Assembly: GCA_964019135.1 (NCBI GenBank)
Contig: OZ025256.1
Coordinates: 41,760,035 to 41,824,034, forward strand
DNA from: Arenicola marina
Lineage: Eukaryota > Annelida > Polychaeta > Arenicolidae
Reading direction: 5' to 3'
Length of the DNA stretch: 64,000 bases
This document shows positions 12,189-21,410 of the stretch, piece after piece. Position 1 is the stretch's first letter. The number at the start of each line of letters is the position of its first letter. Below the pieces are notes generated by a model. That model had not been told where the DNA came from. It did no database searches and worked only from the letters and a program-made list of their open reading frames with translations. Made by a program: the position numbers and the translations under genes.

Positions 12189-12858
12189 CTACAAGACACT
12201 CTGGCCGTTGGCCTCAAGATAAGTGCTCACAATCCGAGATATCGCATCCACGTACTGCGCTCTCGTCGGCATCTCGCGGAAGTCTCGCGGGGACTCGATT
12301 TGGATGCAGTCCGTCACGCCGCCGTCACGTGACCCGAAGCGCTGCGTGATGTAACCGCCGGAGAAGTAGGAGTCCCCGTTGGGGCCGTTATTGGTGGGCG
12401 ACGGCACGGACTCGAAGCCCTCACCCTCCAGGTAACCCCCGAAGCTCGGGGCTCCGCGCAGAAGGTCATCGAAGGTGAAGGTCGTCGAGGCAGCCAGGTT
12501 CCTGATTGACGAATCCGCCTCGTCGAAGTTTCCGGAATCCAGATTTGCTCCGCTGATGAGGTACCCCAGCTCGGCCCAGACGTTGGGGTGTCCGTGGCCG
12601 TGGATATCCAGATAGAGGGCGAATCCCCCCAGGTCGGTCCTGGCTTGCTCCAGAGACCCCATGTAGGCGTTCCAGGCGTCCACAGCCTCCGGGACGTTGA
12701 AGGTCGCCTCGTCGACGTCCCGGTTGGCGTCCAGCTTGACCCGGTGCAGGAGATTGATGACGGTGGCCGGGTAGCTGCCGTACTGGGCGAACAGGGCGTC
12801 CCGGAGCTCCCGGGCCAGCTCCTGGGTGTACAGGTCCTTGGTCGTCACGGCGTCACAG
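12189..12858 (-). CDS. N-formylglutamate amidohydrolase-like protein, exon 2
   Basis: This is the terminal coding exon, residues 89-310, ending in TAG at 12189-12191. The acceptor TTGCTCACAG lies just before 12858. The intron is phase 2 and joins cleanly to exon 1 at 13753. Family-like motifs are LLHRVKLDANRD (residues 126-137), matching the HR..xDxNR block of N-formylglutamate amidohydrolases; LYLDIHGHGHPNVWAELGY (169-187), matching the D-HG metal-site-type block followed by ELGY; and a C-terminal GGYITQRFG / CIQIESPRD region (256-279). The bacterial family hydrolyses N-formyl-glutamate in histidine breakdown. The animal secreted version probably acts as an extracellular amidase or hydrolase, with unknown substrate. 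No stop or frameshift interrupts the exon, and its codon use is GC-rich, unlike the flanks. Confidence 0.8.
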
Positions 12859-12929
12859 CTGTGAGCAATAACAAGCCATATATAACACACTAGGTTTTGG
12901 GTATAAGGTCGTAGTGATTGATTCCACAG

Positions 12930-13746
12930 TCGTTATGACGTCACAGCCGTCAGACTCACTTTTCATAGTCCTTGGTGACGGCACAGCTGTCAGACTCACT
13001 TGTCGAAGTCCTTGTTGACGGCACAGCTGTCAGACTCACTTGTCGAAGTTCTTGGTGACGTCACAGCTGTCACTCACTTGTCATAGTGTTTGGTGCCGCA
13101 TTCGTCATGACGTCACAGTTGTCAGACTCTTGTCATAGTCATTGGTGACGTCACAGCTGTCAGACTCACTTGTCATAGTCCTTGGTGACGTCATAGCTGC
13201 CAGACACAGTTGTCATAGTCCTTGGTGGTGCATTCGTCATGATGTCACAACTGTCAGACTCTCTTGTCATTGTTCTTGGTGACGTCAGAGCTGTCAGACT
13301 CACTTGTCATAGTCCTTGGTGACGTCACAGCTGTCCGACGCACTTGTCATAGTCCTTGGTGACCTCACAGCTGTCAGATTCACTTGTCATAGTCAGCTGT
13401 CAGACTCACTTGTCATAATCAGCTGTCAGACTCACTTGTCATAGTCCTTGGTGACGTCACAGCTATCCGACTTACTTGTCATAGTCGTTGGTGACCTCAC
13501 AGCTGTGAGACTCACTTGTCATAGTCAGCTGTCAGACTCACTTGTCTTAATCAGCTGCCAGACTCACTTGTCATAGTCCTTGGGTGTGCATTCGTCATGA
13601 CGTCACAACTGTCAGACTCTCTTGTCATTGTTCTTGGTGACGTCAGAGCTGTCAGACTCACTTGTCATAGTCTTGGTGACCTCACAGCTGTCAGACTCAC
13701 TTGTCATAGTCAGCTGTCAGACTCACTTGTCATAATCAGCTGTCAG
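12930..13746 (-). repeat. intronic array of exon-like ~40-bp units
   Basis: This array fills most of the 894-bp intron (12859-13752). On the gene's strand the unit is about 40 bp: acceptor-like CTGACAG, then 27 nt (CTGTGACGTC then ACCAAGGACTATGACAA), then donor GTGAGT. About 20 copies occur, some shortened to about 26-27 bp (lacking the middle) and three or so lengthened by a GACGAATGC-type insert. The 27-nt core has the same phase 2 as the real exons. It would add NCDVTKDYD if included and resembles the end of exon 1 (CGTKDYD). Most copies keep GTGAGT; one has GTAAGT like the real donor. Confidence 0.9.
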
Positions 13747-13752
13747 ACTTAC

Positions 13753-14015
13753 TTGTCGTAGTCCTTGGTGCCGCAGTCGTGGGTCCAGATACACTCGGAT
13801 CCAGTCCAGCAGCCGGCGTCCCTGTCCGGAATGCTGGAGGGCTTGAGGTCACCTCCATGGGGGGCGGAGAGAATGACCTTGAGACCGGTTCCGGGCAAGT
13901 AGTCCACGTACTCATTCCCCGAGGCCTGCCGCTTCCCCCGGGGGTTACCCGCCACCCCCCAGGCCACCACCCCCAGGCATATAGCCGCCGCGTACACAAA
14001 GCTCAGATACCCCAT
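13753..14015 (-). CDS. N-formylglutamate amidohydrolase-like protein, exon 1
   Basis: First coding exon, ATG at 14015, residues 1-87 plus two bases of codon 88. Residues 1-22 form a hydrophobic signal peptide (LSFVYAAAICLGVVAWGVAG), so the product should enter the secretory pathway. GKRQ at 27-30 may be a proprotein cleavage site. LKVILSAPHGGDLKPSSIPD (45-64) holds the PHGG block typical of the family's first active-site region, followed by R65. The exon ends GACAA with donor GTAAGT (13747-13752). With exon 2 the protein is 310 residues, in line with single-domain members of the family. The start is chosen because it places the signal peptide at the N-terminus and no better upstream ATG is seen. 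Confidence 0.78.
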
Positions 14016-14264
14016 AACGACAGAGTCAAAACGACATCTGATTCACCTGGAGTTGGACAAATTATTTATCGAAGTTTCGTGGCGATGATAAGTGTCCAGG
14101 CTATCTTGCGTTCTGGTCACAGATGCTAGGTTATCTCGTGCTTGGGTGACAGCTGCTGGGGTTGAATACTCTCCCACTGTGTCTGTGGTTACTGAGAGCT
14201 AGTATCCCCATTAGGTCACTGACTAACACCTTTATCTAGAACTAAGACTGGTTATAAAATGTAG

Positions 14265-14395
14265 TTTAGCAGTCATATTTCTCACTTCTGTTTAGCAGTT
14301 ATATTTTTTACTTCTGTTTCGCAGTCATATTTTTTACTTCTGTTTAGCAGTCATATTTTTTACTTCTGTTTAGCAGTCGTATTTGTCGGTTGACA
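14265..14395. repeat. 26-bp tandem repeat, 5 units
   Basis: TTTAGCAGTCATATTTTTTA plus CTTCTG starts at 14265, 14291, 14317, 14343 and 14369, an exact 26-bp period with a few substitutions. Confidence 0.9.
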
Positions 14396-14934
14396 TCACT
14401 GACACTATGTGCTATTTCTGGGCAATAATCCCTGTCTCTAGGAGTAGCAGAAACTGTTTAGTTTTATCTCTGCTTGCGCTGGCAAAGTGGAGTTATCCAG
14501 TGATGTGTCCGAGATAAAGAGTTATTCTCTCATGGTGACAAGTTACATCATTAATGCCATTGCTTACAGAATATAAGCTTTGTATTCTGTACAATATATA
14601 CTCCTGCATTAGATTTAAAATATATCTAGACAATGGACGCCAGAAAGATCATTAGTTCCGCACTGAAGAACAACCGCAAACCTGGAATATGGCCTCTTTC
14701 CTGCTAACCAGAGCATAGTGAAAGTCTTTACATTAGCCGCTTGACATTTTGATCAGGTGTTTTCTCAGCGTATATCCCTATATCTCCTTCCCAAAATGGC
14801 ATCCATTTAGAGTCAAGATATTCATCTATACAAAGTGCGTTTTTAGAAAACACCCTTTTAACATATTTTAAACTGTTGATACGTATGCCGCTCGGTCTAT
14901 GAGCGTCTTATGTGTCTCTCATCGCAATTTCACT

Positions 14935-15200
14935 CCCCAGATTATTGTAAGGCTCAGGGATTAAGGGTTAGGGGTCAGGGATTGGGCATTAGGGTTCATC
15001 AGTTAGGTATTAGGGGTCAGGGGTTGAGGATTTTGGGTCGGATATTAGAGATTATGGATCAGGGATTAGGGATCGGGCATTGGGGCTTAGGGGTCAGGGA
15101 TTAGGATTAGGGGTCATCGGTTAGGTATTAGGGGTCAGGGATTAAAAGTCAGCCATTGGGGGTTAGGGTCATGGAATAGGGATTGGGTTCAGGGATTGGA
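14935..15200. repeat. degenerate TTAGG-rich simple repeat
   Basis: Interspersed GGGGTCAGGGATTAGG, GGTTAGGTATTAGGG and GGCATTGGGG motifs without a strict period. The TTAGGG-like hexamers are scattered and impure, so this is not a telomeric tract. Confidence 0.7.
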
Positions 15201-15292
15201 ATGACAATTAGGAGTAAGGGCCCATGGATAGGTTTCCGGTTTAAGGCCCGCATCGTGGCGCCACGTGGCGGGTAGGACGGCGATGAGGGACA

Positions 15293-15370
15293 CATAAGGC
15301 CAAGAGGACACATAAGGACAGGAGGACACATAAGGACAGGAGGACAAATAAGGACAGAAGGACACATACG
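15293..15370. repeat. 18-bp tandem repeat
   Basis: GAGGACACATAAGGACAG recurs about four times with an 18-bp period. On the minus strand this produces a six-residue repeat (CPYVSS), which explains the open frames there. Confidence 0.85.
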
Positions 15371-15379
15371 GATGTGAGA

Positions 15380-15610
15380 GCCGAAAACGTCCGACTGCCC
15401 AAAACACGGGCCAGGATCATGACTTTCACACCTATAACATAATGCAGTTAGATATCGATATGTGCTCCATACCCTCCCAATGTCGCATCGCTGCAAAACG
15501 ACCGTATCGCGGTTTCATATCGGCAGATTGTGTGGGATTGAAACGTCAAAGGCAACTGTTAGTCCGTTCCTAGCTGTGTAGGACGTTTTGGGCAATTGGA
15601 CGTTTTCGGC
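15380..15610. mobile_element. possible short inverted-repeat element (MITE-like)
   Basis: GCCGAAAACGTCC followed by a GCCCAAAAC block at 15380-15405 is matched in inverted orientation at 15585-15610 (GTTTTGGGCAATTGGACGTT then TTCGGC). The arms are 26 bp with about three mismatches, enclosing about 180 bp without coding potential. No clear target duplication was seen, so the element's true ends are uncertain. Confidence 0.45.
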
Positions 15611-16092
15611 CCCAACATACGTACGCGTGCTCGTGTTACTCAGTCTGGAAAGCACGGAAGTGACGTCCACACTTTAACGGCAGTATCGACAACGGATATG
15701 ACGCGACTAGCGTTTGTATTACTAGAACGAGTGGACGCCACGTCATCTGTTCATGTGACCTGCATGGCCCATTGCACTCTCTGCCTTCGACTCACTCCTC
15801 TAGGGCGCCATTATATCTTTGTTGTCGCCTACTTCCTCAATGCATTTTAACACTCGCTCGCCAGGGCGGCGCTGCGCAAACTGATAGGACAAATGCGTCG
15901 CGCATTTCTACAAATTGGTGCCGGGCACCCAGCCTAATCCTAATAACACACGGTATCAGGTGATCAAAAGAAAGAGTTCAGTCACAATTACGACTTTTTC
16001 GGAACGGTAGCAGATTTTTTTTTAGCTGTATTAAATACACATAGCTCGTTATTTTTCTGTTTTATTCTTTAAAATTATAACGTTGCAAGAAA

Positions 16093-16446
16093 TTACAGCT
16101 GATTTGACCGTTTTTCCAGAATCTTGAAATTTGCCCCCGGCCGACAGCAGCGGTAAAAGCGGAGCTTGCGTAGCGCCATCGTGTGGGGAGCTTGCCCATG
16201 TCCATATCCGGGCAGTGCTGCTGGTAGTCCGTCAGGACTTTGAGCGGCGATGGCGGCCTCGACCGATGCCTGCGCGGTTTGGTGGATCAGTGCTGCCAGG
16301 CTGCCCGTGACTTGCTTGGTGATACTAGACACCATGTCCAGCCCCCGGAAGTGTTTTCTTCCTCCCAGTAGAGGCGACTGCCTGGGCTCCGTTCGCTGTT
16401 GGTGTTCTCTTGCGAGGCATGCTGCAAGCAGGAGAATTTGGCGCAA
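16093..16446 (-). CDS. open frame of 117 codons, possible exon or fragment
   Basis: A clean GC-rich minus-strand frame runs from ATG at 16446 to a stop at 16093. It encodes LDMVSSITKQVTGSLAALIH and a following helix-like AQASVEAAIAAQSPDG region, then a basic tail (ALRKLRFYRCC). Codon bias differs from the AT-rich flanks, which is why I keep it. I recognise no family. It could be the last exon of a gene, a fragment of a mobile-element protein, or chance. Confidence 0.3.
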   Translation of the reverse strand: MRQILLLAACLAREHQQRTEPRQSPLLGGRKHFRGLDMVSSITKQVTGSLAALIHQTAQASVEAAIAAQSPDGLPAALPGYGHGQAPHTMALRKLRFYRCCRPGANFKILEKRSNQL

Positions 16447-16562
16447 TAGACAGTGTGACCTAAAAATGGCCTGAATATACCCAAAAAATCTAAAAATTAC
16501 AAAGTGATAATTTACTAAACCCCCTGGATGCGCTAGGTGGCAACTATATCAATCGAACCTGG

Positions 16563-17345
16563 GTTATCCAAAGCGACAAAAATACAAAACAACTGGTGGT
16601 ACCAAGTGACAAAATCCAACCTGGCTTTAACAGGTGACAAAACAATCCACCCTGGGGTTACCAGGTGACACAATCCAACCTGAGGTTACCAGATGACAAA
16701 AATTCCAACCTGGAATGACCAGGTGACAAAAATCCAACCTTGGGTTACCAGGTGACACAAGCCAACCTGGGGTTACCAGGTGACACAATCCAACCTGGGA
16801 ATACCAGGTGACAAAAATCTAACCTGGGGTTACTAGGTGACAAAAATCCAACCTGGGGTTACCAGGTGACACAATCCACGCTGGGGTTACCAGGTGACAA
16901 AAATCCAACCTTGGGTTACCAGGTGACACAATCCAACCTGAGGTTACCAGATGACAAAAATTCCAACCTGGAATGACCAGGTGACAAAAATCCAACCTTG
17001 GGTTACCAGGTGACACAAGCCAACCTGGGGTTACCAGGTGCCAAAAAATCCAACCTGTGAATACCAGGTGACAAAAATCCAACCTGGGGTTACCAGGTGC
17101 CAAAAAATTCAACCTGGGAATACCAGGTGACAAAAATCCAATCTGAGGTTACCAGGTGACACAATCCAACCTGGGTTTACCAGGTGACAGAAATCCAACC
17201 CGGGGTTACCAGGCGACAAAAATCTAGTCTGGGGTTACCAAGTGACACAAACCAAAACCGGGTTTATCAAGTAACCACGAAAAATCCAACCTGGGGTTAC
17301 TAGGCAACAAAATCAAACCTGGGGTTGCCAGGTTACCAAGTCAAA
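16563..17345. repeat. 26-29-bp minisatellite with per-unit hairpin
   Basis: About 28 units built on CCAACCTGGGGTTACCAGGT plus GACAAAAAT. Unit length varies with the A-run and with GACACAAT or GACAAAAAT endings. ACCTGG-GGTTA-CCAGGT forms a 6-bp stem in most units. The minus-strand open frame at 16819-17133 is a shadow of the array. Confidence 0.95.
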
Positions 17346-17449
17346 CTTTAAGAAAAAAAGAAATCTGACTTGGTTCTGCTAAATGCAAATATAACCTGCA
17401 ACAAAGTACTCTATAAGTCTGCTACCAAATATCCTGTCAGGATATATTC

Positions 17450-17945
17450 TCTAAGGTTTTCTTACTCTTTGGGATCGGTTCGCAATTTGACAGATTCATT
17501 GGCCTTGTTCGAATCGGCATGGATGATGGCCCCACGGACTGATCTGTAAAGCCGATACTGACCCTCCCTGTTAAGCCTTAAGGTGAACCCCGTCCTGTGA
17601 ATACCAAGGGTGATCGTCGTAAAACCCTCTGTGTTTCCAGAACTTTATTCTGGGAGAATCCTCTGTTACTACTCAGAGGAAAGAGTTGACCTTCTTTAAC
17701 TTTAAGTTAAAAAGGTCTTGTTGTTCTAGCGAGTTTATAAAACGACCATTGGCTACAGTGCGGATGAAGAGAGCCCCGATATAAACCCGTTCGCAGCCTG
17801 GCTGCTGTATTAACTTTTCATCGAGCTGGAAAATGTTGTCCGCCACAACTTCTGGATAACGTGCAGCCCCCAATTTGTTTTCTCCAATATGAAGAAAACT
17901 TGTCTGAGGAGAACTGGCAAATATCCGAAGAAACCTCCAAAGCAC
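17450..17945 (-). pseudogene. degraded SGNH/GDSL-like hydrolase remnant
   Basis: The minus strand shows LHIGENKLGAARYPEVVADN, ERVYIGALF and, further on, DGVHL and GQYRLYRSVRGAI blocks. They come in the order seen in SGNH-type hydrolase proteins that are abundant, often alongside transposons, in marine invertebrate genomes. The blocks are not all in one frame, and the region is clearly broken. A LINE remnant lies just beyond it (18100-19420) in the same orientation, but nothing shows they were ever one element. Confidence 0.5.
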
Positions 17946-18099
17946 AAATGGATATAATCGAAGAGCGCCCGCGAGCGCGAATTACGGAGAACTGACCAAC
18001 GGTCAGTGGCCGGGGGAAGAGTTCATCGCTGCACCCGGGCACCATAAATCCGCCCACAGCTTGCGCCGTTGGCTCGCTTATAAGGAACAAGTTTTATTT

Positions 18100-19420
18100 A
18101 ACGTCGGTATGTAAAAGTCAACAATAAACATTAGCACACGTGCTATTGACCGACAATGATAAAATGACATGAGCGGATGAGATATATGTACATATGACAA
18201 TGGAAATATAACAACCTTTACATCTCATAAAACCTTACCCATTAGCTATGTTACATAATGTGCACGAATTACAGTGACACAAGAACACATCCGAGGTTGA
18301 CAGCGTTGTTTTAAATACCTGGGCAGATTTGGCTAACTTCGTTTCCTTGTTGAGCATGTTCCATAGCTTGCTACCTTGATACTTCAATGACTTATGGCCA
18401 TAAGTTTTTGCCTTACCGCATGGCATACATATATTTGGCCCATTTTTTAAAAATGTAATTGTTTTCCTTCACGTTATACATGTCATGAAGATAACTGAGC
18501 CCAATCCTGTTGATACACTGTAAACTTCCAATGATATGCAGCGCAATCGTTCAACATATAGCAATTGTCTACCCGCTCTCTTCCTCAACTCTGCGTATTC
18601 TGATCACAAGTCATTAACCGCTCCTGTATCTTTTCAATCTTACGCATATTTTTCATATCACAAAAATGCCATACAACGGGACAATAATTAAAATGTGAAA
18701 GGATGAAAGAATGAAATAACGTAAGTTTGCTATCAACATCCATTGATTTAGAAACTCTAGTTAAAACATTGAGACTTTTTCCAGCCTTCTTGCATAAACT
18801 TTATATATGGTTGCCGAAAGTTAACCTAGCGTCCAGTTGAATACCTAGTAATGTTACTTCCTGTTCTACTGCCTGTGATCCAGAAATCGAACACGATCTG
18901 TGCTGACTGAATTCGTTTCTCTTTTCAAACACGATTGCCTGGTACTTACTTGGATTCGCTTTCATGTAATTGTCGATGAACCACGTTGTTATCTCCGATA
19001 ACGCCTTCTCTAGAGTTACTTTAACCTTGTTAAACTCCTTACCTTGAGCCGCCACAGTATTATCATCAGCATAATTATACTTATCGGTTTCCCGTGCGGT
19101 GGATACAAGCAGGTCATTCGTAAATACATTATACAGATGTGGACCAAAAACAGATCCCCGTGGTGCTCCTTTCTTGAGGGAAAGCCACTCGCTCCGGTTA
19201 TGTCCTAGTTTTACCCTCTGTTCGCGGTTCGTAAGATAGCTTGCAACTAGCGTACATGATTGTTTACTTATGCCATAAGCGTTCATATTGTTTATCAATA
19301 ATCTGTGTGGAAGACAATCGAATGCTTGTGAGAGATCCATTAGTAAAGCTCCCCTAACTTGATTATTATCTAATGCATTTTTGGAGTTCAACAAAGCACA
19401 TCAGTAGGCTTTGACAGCTG
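18100..19420 (-). mobile_element. jockey/CR1-type LINE remnant (reverse transcriptase end)
   Basis: Minus-strand LINE ORF2, 5'-truncated. The open block 18801-19394 (197 codons) holds RT motif A (ALLMDLSQAFDCLPHRLL), motif B (KGAPRGSVFGPHLYN, canonically PQGS-LGP), motif C (YADDNTV) and motif E (LLGIQLD). Downstream, out of the main open block, are SFILSHFNYCPVVWHFCD and RKIEKIQER, then SLKYQGSKLWNMLNKE (18235-18426), the usual C-terminal order for this clade. Stops separate the blocks and no endonuclease domain is present, so it is inactive. The catalytic YADD is retained. Confidence 0.88.
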
Positions 19421-19918
19421 TGTCCCTTTCTAAACCCAGATAGTCTGGGTGATAACCTGGGTTCCATATTACCTGTACTTCCGGTCACCACTTAGGGTGA
19501 CCCTGACCGTGACCGGTGTTTGTAGGGGGGTGGGGGAGGGTGGTGTTGTTGTGGGAGGGAGAACGGCTTATGTTTCACAACCTGAAGGTCGTATTTATAC
19601 CGCTGAATGCACTTTGTTTGTCGTCGTCCGTAGTGGGAGGTCACGGGTGATAGAGTTACTGGAGTGATACATTGACCAGCTTACCAGGCTGTTACTGGAG
19701 TGATACATTGACCGGCTTACCAGGCTGCTCGGCTAGCATACCAATTACACGTAGACAAAGACATCGATATAGAACTGGACATCATCGACCTTCCTCCCTG
19801 ACCGCCATTAAACCGCCATTATCCTCCCCTTCCACCGCCCCTCCCCCCCCCCCCGTCCTCCCTCTCTGTTTCGCTCCGTGTCCATCTTTCGTCCCCTCTG
19901 CCATCCACGTCTGTCCTT
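19421..19918. other. spacer between LINE and MITE
   Basis: No gene is supported. It contains a 34-bp tandem pair (GGAGTGATACATTGACC, twice within 19656-19725), an inverted pair CCGGTCAC/GTGACCGG near 19484-19520, and a C-run near 19846. Confidence 0.45.
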
Positions 19919-20321
19919 CAGTGGCGGATCTAGGGGGGGGGGGTTAGGAGGGCTGCAACCCCCCCCCCCCCTGGGAGCCAGAACATACAACATATATGGT
20001 AACATACATGTTAAAGTCCCAAGTCTTTAGAGAGCAACCGCCCCCTTGGGAACCTTAACATACACTGTTAAAGTCGGGCGCTCTAAGCCCCCCCCCCCCC
20101 CTTCGGGTCACAAGTCTTCAGAGTACCTTCGCCCCCCCCGGTCAACAGCCCCTGGGTTGGGAACCTGAACATACACTGTTAAAGTCGGCTTCTCCGAGCA
20201 CGCCCTGCGCCCCCCCCCCCCCCCGCGGCGGTCGCAAGTTTTTGAGAGCACACACTCCTCGGTTGGAAGTTTCAGAGAGCAACCCCCCCCCCCCCTTGGC
20301 AAATTCCTAGATCCGCCCCTG
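19919..20321. mobile_element. hAT-like MITE with C/G-tract interior
   Basis: The left end CAGTGGCGGATCTAGG and the right end, which reverse-complements to CAGGGGCGGATCTAGG, are near-perfect 16-bp terminal inverted repeats. Their CAG-G-GGCG start is typical of hAT-superfamily elements. GTCCTT flanks both ends (19913-19918 and 20322-20327), a likely remnant of the target duplication. The interior repeats a block with AACATACACTGTTAAAGTC and long C-runs, and it has no transposase. Confidence 0.75.
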
Positions 20322-20539
20322 GTCCTTGCTATCATTCTATCACGTGTTTCTCTCTCTATTCCTTTCTTTGTCTCTATGTGTCTCCCTCCTTCTCTTTTTC
20401 TATCTCTTTCTATTTCTATCCTCTTAGCTCTCCCTTGCCCCTCCCCCCACCCGGCGGGTTCCCTCTCTCTACCTCTCTCCATATTCCCCAACCCTGTCGC
20501 TCTTCCTCTGTCCCTATGTTCTCTCCCTCTCCCGATGCT
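20322..20539. other. pyrimidine-rich spacer
   Basis: TCTC/CTTT-rich sequence leading into the 87-bp array. The open frame running from 20378 through the array reflects the lack of stops in C-rich DNA and has no recognisable domain. Confidence 0.5.
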
Positions 20540-21410
20540 CTCCCCCCCCACCCCCCTTTCCATCACCTCACCCCCTCTCCTCCCCCTCCCCCCCTGGTCT
20601 CCGAGCTGTCGGTGGCGGTGTACAGATGGATGCCCCCCCGCCCTTCCCATCACCTCACCCCCTCTCCTCCCCCCCCCCCTTGTCTCCGAGCTGTCGGTGG
20701 CGGTGTACAGATGGATGCCCCCCCGCCCTTCCCATCACCTCACCCCCTCTCCTCCCCCTCCCCCCTGGTCTCCGAGCTGTCGGTGGCGGTGTGCAGATGG
20801 ATGATCCCGCCCCCCTTCCCATCACCTCACCCCCTCTCCTCCACCTCTCCCCCTGTCTCCGAGCTGTCGGTGGCGGTGTACAGATGGATGCCCCCCCGCC
20901 CTTCCCATCACCTCACCCCCTCTCCTCCCCCTCCCCCCCTGGTCTCCGAGCTGTCGGTGGCGGTGTGCAGATGGATGATCCCGCCCCCCTTCCCATCACC
21001 TCACCCCCTCTCCTCCACCTCTCCCCCTGTCTCCAATCTGTCGGTGGCGGTGTGCAGATGGATGACCCCGCCCCCCTTCCCATCACCTCACCCCCTCTCC
21101 TCCACCTCTCCCCCTGTCTCCGATCTGTCGGTGGCGGTGTGCAGATGGATGACCCCGCCCCCCTTCCCATCACCTCACCCCCTCTCCTCCACCTCTCCCC
21201 CTGTCTCCGATCTGTCGGTGGCGGTGTGCAGATGGATGCCCCCCCCTTCCATCACCTCCCCCCCTATCCTTCCCCTCCCCCCGCCCCCTTTCTCCGATCT
21301 GTCGGTGGCGGTGTGCAGATGGATGCCCCCCCCCATCCATCACCTCACCCCCTCTCCTCCTCCCCCCCCCCCTTGTCTCCGAGCTGTCGGTGGCGGTGTG
21401 GCGATGGATG
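20540..21410. repeat. 87-bp minisatellite, 10 units
   Basis: GTCGGTGGCGGTGT recurs at 20608, 20693, 20779, 20866, 20953, 21040, 21127, 21214, 21301 and 21387. The period is 85-88 bp, mostly 87. Each unit also has CAGATGGATG and CCATCACCTCACCCCCTCTC. The C-runs vary in length between units. Because 87 is a multiple of three, long open frames run through it. Confidence 0.95.

Larger units (their letters stand above)
14016..16092. other. intergenic with small simple repeats
   Basis: Upstream side of the minus-strand gene. It holds a 26-bp repeat (14265-14395), a degenerate GGGTCAGGGATTAGG-type repeat (14935-15200), an 18-bp repeat (15293-15370) and an inverted-repeat element (15380-15610). Open frames of 60-116 codons are present but none is convincing. 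No promoter motif stands out. Confidence 0.4.

Noticed and set aside
12588-12893. Plus-strand frame of 101 codons
   Set aside because: It is antisense to exon 2 of the amidohydrolase-like gene, whose motifs and splice sites support the minus strand.
14935-15200. Internal telomeric tract
   Set aside because: TTAGGG-like motifs are present but scattered among GGGTCAGGG and other variants, without a 6-bp period.
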